Assembly (NCBI RefSeq): GCF_001424165.1
Contig: NZ_LMOJ01000001.1
Coordinates: 151,194-215,193, forward strand
DNA length: 64,000 nt
From: Massilia sp. Leaf139
Lineage (GTDB): Bacteria; Pseudomonadota; Gammaproteobacteria; Burkholderiales; Burkholderiaceae_D
Reading direction: 5' to 3'
Shown in pieces: positions 60,285 through 64,000 of the stretch (positions within the stretch are counted from its first letter, which is position 1; each line of letters begins with the position of its first letter). Under the pieces are notes generated by a model. It was not told the DNA's origin, did no database searches, and saw only the letters and a program-made list of their open reading frames with translations. A program made the position numbers and the translations under genes.

Positions 60285-61349
60285 TTACTCCAGCTCTGCC
60301 TCCCTGATCCGCTCCGTCTCGGTCTGCTTGAGCAGGCTGCAAACGCAGTCGCAAACCCGCGTGGATTCCAGCGTATCGAGGCCATCGATCCCGTGACCCG
60401 GCACCCGGCCCGGCACCTGCCAGGGCGCATACTCCGGATCGGCCAGCAGGCTGACCACCGGCGTGCCGACCGCAGCCGCAAGTTGCGTCGATTCGGCGTT
60501 GCTGCTGACCACCAGGGACGCCTGCGCCAGCAGCGCGCCTAGTTCCCCGATACCGACTTCGCCCGCCAGCACATGAACCTGCGCCCCCAACGGGGTGGCG
60601 ATAGCATCGAGCGCCGCCAAATCGCGCGCGCTGCCGGTGAGCACGAATGGACAGCCGATGCGCGCATGCAGCGCCGCGATCAGCTCGCTCCACTGCTGCG
60701 GAGCATAACGCCGGGCCTGGGCGCCGGCGCCGGGATGCAGTGCCAGCCAGCGGCGTGCGGGATCGATACCGGCGGCCTGCAAGCGCTTGCGCATGGCCGC
60801 CGCGTCGGCGTTCGACGGGACAAAGGCAAGGCGCTCGTCGGCTGTTTCCGCACCGAGATGGCGTACGAGGTCGAGCTGGCGCTGCACGGCGTGGCGCCGC
60901 AGGGCGCCCGGCTCGGGATCGGCGATCCAGTGCGTAAGTAGGCCCGAGGGATCGTCACGGCACCAGCCTGCGCGCAGGAGAATACCGGCCAGTCGGCACA
61001 GCAGGGCCGCGGGCAGGGCACTACGACCGGGACGCGTGAAAATGACGGCGCCGTCGAAGCGCTCGGCGGCGAGTCGGGAGATCCAATCCAGATGAGTCCC
61101 TGGCGTAGCAGCGATGCCGCCTTCCGTCCAGGGCGCCGCGTAGGCCAACGCGGCATCGACGTCCGGCAGGCAAGGCGCAAGGGCGGCGCCGGCGGGCGCG
61201 GCGAGCAGTGTCAGCCGGCGCTCCGGACACTGGGCGCGCAGGGCCCGCAGTGCCGGCGTGCAGGCGAGGACATCGGCAGGCGCGCCGAGCTGGACGCAGA
61301 GCAGGTGCGGCGCACCGTTCCATTCATTCGTCATCGTGCGCATCTTCAT
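60285..61349 (-). CDS. Glycosyltransferase family 9 (heptosyltransferase-like)
   Basis: A 354-residue GT-B enzyme of the ADP-heptose:LPS heptosyltransferase type: N-terminal QLGAPADVLACTPALRALR, then ALHPGAGAQARRY and FVLTGSARDLAAL, with SSNAESTQLAAAVGTPVVSLL as the donor site. The C-terminus has a short CDCVC cluster often seen in the family. It is the last gene of the minus-strand glycan operon. The first Met lies 26 bases inside the preceding HAD gene; Met at 61343 or 61334 are alternatives, and no good ribosome site is seen. Confidence 0.88.
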   Translation of the reverse strand: MKMRTMTNEWNGAPHLLCVQLGAPADVLACTPALRALRAQCPERRLTLLAAPAGAALAPCLPDVDAALAYAAPWTEGGIAATPGTHLDWISRLAAERFDGAVIFTRPGRSALPAALLCRLAGILLRAGWCRDDPSGLLTHWIADPEPGALRRHAVQRQLDLVRHLGAETADERLAFVPSNADAAAMRKRLQAAGIDPARRWLALHPGAGAQARRYAPQQWSELIAALHARIGCPFVLTGSARDLAALDAIATPLGAQVHVLAGEVGIGELGALLAQASLVVSSNAESTQLAAAVGTPVVSLLADPEYAPWQVPGRVPGHGIDGLDTLESTRVCDCVCSLLKQTETERIREAELE

Positions 61350-61908
61350 GGTGGCGGGCGATCAGGACGGCGGCGGCATACAGGTCGGGCGCCATGCGGG
61401 TGGGGATGCGGCGCGGGCCGAGCCGCCATTCCGTCTCGGTGCCGTTGTCGAGCAGCACCGTGCGGCAGCCTGCACGGTTGCCGGCCTCGACGTCGTGGAG
61501 GAGGCCGCCGATCATCCACGACGAACGCAGGTCGATCGCGTGTTCGAGCGAGGCCTTCAGCAGCAGGCCAGGCTGGGGCTTGCGGCAGTGGCAGGCCACG
61601 GCATAGGGCGCGACTGTGCCCTGCGGATCGTGGGGGCAGTAATAAAAGCCGTCGAGGATGAGGTTTTCGCGAAACAGCAGGTCGCCCAGGCGATGGCCGA
61701 CGGCCTGCACGGCCGCTTCAGGCAACTGCCCCTGCGCCACGCCGGCATGGTTGCCGATGGCGAAGAAGCGGTAATCGAGCCGGGCCAGCAGGCGCAGGGC
61801 AGGGCCGGCGCCGCTGCCGAGTCGGATGTGGCGCGGCGCCAAAGCGGCCATTTCCTGCTGCTGCCTGTCGACGAGCGCGCCGTCGGTGTCGAAGAAAATC
61901 GCTTTCAT
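61324..61908 (-). CDS. HAD-IIIA phosphatase-like protein (GmhB/HisB-N type) with altered motifs
   Basis: A 194-residue protein resembling GmhB, the heptose bisphosphate phosphatase. Motif I is FFDTDGALV (nucleophile Asp present), the zinc loop is CPHD...ACHCRKP, and motif III Lys is present. Motif II reads GNHAGVAQG instead of the usual TNQSGIARG, and motif IV GGLLHD instead of GDxxxD, so catalysis may be weakened. The start MKAIFFDTDG at 61908 is clear. It sits between two glycosyltransferases. Confidence 0.85.
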   Translation of the reverse strand: MKAIFFDTDGALVDRQQQEMAALAPRHIRLGSGAGPALRLLARLDYRFFAIGNHAGVAQGQLPEAAVQAVGHRLGDLLFRENLILDGFYYCPHDPQGTVAPYAVACHCRKPQPGLLLKASLEHAIDLRSSWMIGGLLHDVEAGNRAGCRTVLLDNGTETEWRLGPRRIPTRMAPDLYAAAVLIARHHEDAHDDE

Positions 61909-61930
61909 GCCGCAACCACCATGCTTGCTC

Positions 61931-63244
61931 CTAAAACGGGGTGAAGCCGGACGCTGCGCCGGCGCGGGTTTCGTCGAGCACCGTCGCGTACACGGCGCAG
62001 GCCTGTTGCGCGACGGCGCGCCAGGTGTAGTGGCGCCAGGCGCGCAGCAGGCCTTCCTCGCCCATGCGCTTGCCCAGCGCCGGGTCGGCATGGAGGGCGG
62101 CCAGGCGCGCGGCCAGCGCACGCGGGTCGCGCGAAGGGATCAGGAAACCGGTCAACCCGTCCACGACCGTGCTCTTGATTCCGCCGACTTCGGCGCCGAT
62201 GACCGGGCGTGCGCAAGCCATGGCTTCCACCGGCGTGATGCCGAAGGGCTCGTACCAGGGCGTGCTGACGAAGACGTCGGCGGCGCCGTACCACAGGCGC
62301 AGGGCGGCGCGCGGCTGCTGGCCGGCGAAGCGCACCTGGTCGTCGACGCCGAGCTGCTGGGCGAGGGCGCGCAGGCGCGCCTGTTCCTCCTCACCGCCAT
62401 CGCCACCGCTGCCAACGACGAGCAGGTCGGCATCGACCCCATGGCGGTCGCGCAGCATGGCCAGGCCCTGGATCGCGGTGTCGATGCCCTTGCGCGGCGC
62501 CAGGCGCCCCAGCTGCAGCACGGTGAAGCGCTCCGGGGCCAGGCCCAGCTGCGCGCGCGCCACGGCGCGTGGGACGGGCCAGAGTTCGTTCGGATCGAAG
62601 CCGCGCGGCGCCACCGTGATGCGACCAGGATCGGCGCCATACAGCTGTTCCATGTCGAGCCGCTCCTGGGGCGATTCTGCAATGATGCGGTCGGCCTGGC
62701 GCATCAGCGCCTTCTCGAGCCGGATGCGCTCGGGTGGGAAGGCATCGAACGGGCCGTGCGCCAGGCGGCGCATGTCGCCCAGTGCATGAAAGGTGATCAC
62801 CCAGGGAATGCCGAGTGCCAGCTTGAGCTGCTGGGCGACCAGGCCGGACATGAAAAAATTCGCATGCACGATGTCGTAGGGCACGGCTAGGCGCCGCGCG
62901 AAGCGGATCACGAAGCGGACGAATGCGTCCATGTGGGGCAGTAGCGCTTCCTTCGGCAGCGGCTGGGCGGGGCCGGCCGGCACGTGGATGAGTCGTATCC
63001 CTTCGCCCAGGTGCACGATCTTGTTTTGACCGGGCGCGTCGCGGCGCGTGAAGATATCGACGCGGGCGCCGGCCAGCGCCAGTTCGCGCGCCAGGTTCGC
63101 GACATAGACATCCTGGCCCCCGACATTGGCAGCGGCAGCGGCACCGCCCTGTGCGGGCAGCGGCGAAGCATGCTCGCTGATGAGGGCGACGTGGCCGAAC
63201 CGGTGTGCGGGCCCGCTGCGCGGCAGCTGCTCGTTCAGTTTCAT
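61931..63244 (-). CDS. Glycosyltransferase family 4
   Basis: A 437-residue GT-B enzyme. N-terminal VALISEHASPLP and GGQDVYVANLARELA are typical of sucrose-phosphate-synthase-like or mannosyl GT4s. The C-terminal half has LQLGRLAPRKGIDTAI and the EX7E motif in PWYEPFGITPVEAMACARPVI. It adds a sugar from a nucleotide donor to a surface glycan; donor unknown. It starts seven bases after the stop of the GT2 gene and is followed by the HAD gene after 22 bases. Confidence 0.92.
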   Translation of the reverse strand: MKLNEQLPRSGPAHRFGHVALISEHASPLPAQGGAAAAANVGGQDVYVANLARELALAGARVDIFTRRDAPGQNKIVHLGEGIRLIHVPAGPAQPLPKEALLPHMDAFVRFVIRFARRLAVPYDIVHANFFMSGLVAQQLKLALGIPWVITFHALGDMRRLAHGPFDAFPPERIRLEKALMRQADRIIAESPQERLDMEQLYGADPGRITVAPRGFDPNELWPVPRAVARAQLGLAPERFTVLQLGRLAPRKGIDTAIQGLAMLRDRHGVDADLLVVGSGGDGGEEEQARLRALAQQLGVDDQVRFAGQQPRAALRLWYGAADVFVSTPWYEPFGITPVEAMACARPVIGAEVGGIKSTVVDGLTGFLIPSRDPRALAARLAALHADPALGKRMGEEGLLRAWRHYTWRAVAQQACAVYATVLDETRAGAASGFTPF

Positions 63245-63251
63245 GGCGGCC

Positions 63252-64000
63252 TCAGGTGAAGCGCACGCGGTAGCGGATGGCGCCGGTCAGGCGCCAGAAC
63301 ACGGCCAGCGGCGGAATCAGCGCCGAGGTGACGATGACGTCGGCGATCTGCGCCGCCCGGTAGCGTTTGCCGCGCAGGCGCTGCCGGCACAGGCGCGCCG
63401 TCAGCGCCAGCCAGCCGAGCCCGGCCAGCAGCGCGAGGGCGTTGTGGCCGGCAACGAGGGCGCCGAGCGCGGCCAGCAGCACGGCCGCCGCCAGGTAGTA
63501 ATCCCAGGGTGGCGCGGCGGCGATGCGTTCGCGGTAGAGCTGCGGATGCTTCTTGTAGAGCAGGGCGTCGAACACGGCCGCGCGGGTGCGCACCAGGCTC
63601 GCGCCCCAGGGCGCCGGCTGCAGCGGCAGCACGACCAGCGCCTCGGGCGCATGGGCAATGCGAGCGTCGAGCGCCAACAGGCGGAAGTGGAGGTCGGCAT
63701 CGCAGTGGCTGGCCTGTTCGAAGCGTTCGTCGAAGCCTTCGACCCGCTCGAGCACGCTCTTGCGGCAGAAGCAGTTGGCGATGCTGAATTCGTCGTCATG
63801 GGCCTGGGGGACGTGATGCGCGTCCTCTGTGAGCCGCGCCGGCAGGCGCATGTCGAGCCGTCCGCACAGCACGTCGACATGGTCGTGCATGCCGGCCAGG
63901 CCCTGGGACAGCCAGGTGGGCGCGGGCACCGCGTCCTCGTCGGTAAAGGCGAGGATCGCACCCTGGGCGCTGCGCCAGCCCAGGTTGCGGGCGGCGGCCG
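63252..64000 (-). CDS. Glycosyltransferase family 2, C-terminal part (5' end outside window)
   Basis: The frame stays open to the right edge, so this is a partial protein of at least 249 residues. It begins with the GT2 stretch AARNLGWRSAQGAILAFTDED, whose TDED is the metal/donor motif, then NCFCRKSVLERVEGFDERF and an acidic DADLHFRLLA. Two hydrophobic stretches follow near the C-terminus (LAAAVLLAALGALVAGHNAL; IVTSALIPPLAVFW), so it is probably membrane-bound. First visible gene of the minus-strand glycan operon. Confidence 0.9.
   Translation of the reverse strand, partial: AAARNLGWRSAQGAILAFTDEDAVPAPTWLSQGLAGMHDHVDVLCGRLDMRLPARLTEDAHHVPQAHDDEFSIANCFCRKSVLERVEGFDERFEQASHCDADLHFRLLALDARIAHAPEALVVLPLQPAPWGASLVRTRAAVFDALLYKKHPQLYRERIAAAPPWDYYLAAAVLLAALGALVAGHNALALLAGLGWLALTARLCRQRLRGKRYRAAQIADVIVTSALIPPLAVFWRLTGAIRYRVRFT

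Overview
The window is a high-GC chromosomal segment with tightly packed, often overlapping genes. The run leuC-leuD-leuB-asd-fimV-truA-trpF-trpB-trpA-accD-folC-SPOR-cvpA-purF, the rpsF-priB-rpsR-rplI-dnaB cluster and the alaA-hom pair point to a betaproteobacterium of the order Burkholderiales. A dispersed GTAGGGTGGGCGGG...CCGCCCACGCG palindrome in the intergenic gaps suggests Oxalobacteraceae (Massilia-like). The taxonomic call is inference from gene order and protein resemblance, not from a search. No prophage, insertion sequence, CRISPR array or plasmid functions were found.

Layout. 1-7422: the 3' end of a UvrA-family ATPase, then a translationally coupled signalling operon of a CHASE3/GAF hybrid histidine kinase with three receivers, CheR, a receiver-less CheB and a receiver-histidine kinase. 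7560-9973: ahpC-ahpF with a good promoter and an OxyR-like array abutting it. 9974-18161: an intergenic region with repeats and a 39-residue ORF, then recQ and the ligase-associated repair cluster (exonuclease, ATP-dependent ligase, Lhr-type helicase, phosphoesterase). 18243-22035: a secreted glycine-zipper protein facing a minus-strand set of Crp/Fnr regulator, LuxR-type response regulator and universal stress protein. 22423-25190: cheZ-cheA without receptors, CheW or CheY. 25422-44473: leucine, lysine/threonine-branch, tryptophan, fatty acid, folate and purine biosynthesis genes interleaved with fimV and truA. 44570-51108: a Sel1-like protein, lexA with its SOS box, the S6/PriB/S18/L9 operon, dnaB and a DUF47-Pit phosphate transport pair. 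51285-57300: phoH, bcp, a Mth938-like protein, alaA and hom. 57585-64000: an LplT-PlsC fusion, tRNA-Pro(GGG), a small six-cysteine secreted protein, and a minus-strand glycan operon (GT2, GT4, HAD phosphatase-like, GT9) running off the right edge.

Most of the window is conserved core genome. The accessory or less explained parts are the kinase/CheR/CheB operon, the cheZ-cheA pair (CheZ carries repeated CheY-binding-like peptides), the ligase-associated cluster, several classes of intergenic palindromes (one pair inside the trp operon), tandem Fnr-like dyads upstream of the stress protein gene, and the small secreted protein after tRNA-Pro. I found no clearly undescribed multi-gene system. The best leads are the CheZ architecture, the receptor-free methylation/phosphorelay operon and the palindrome families.
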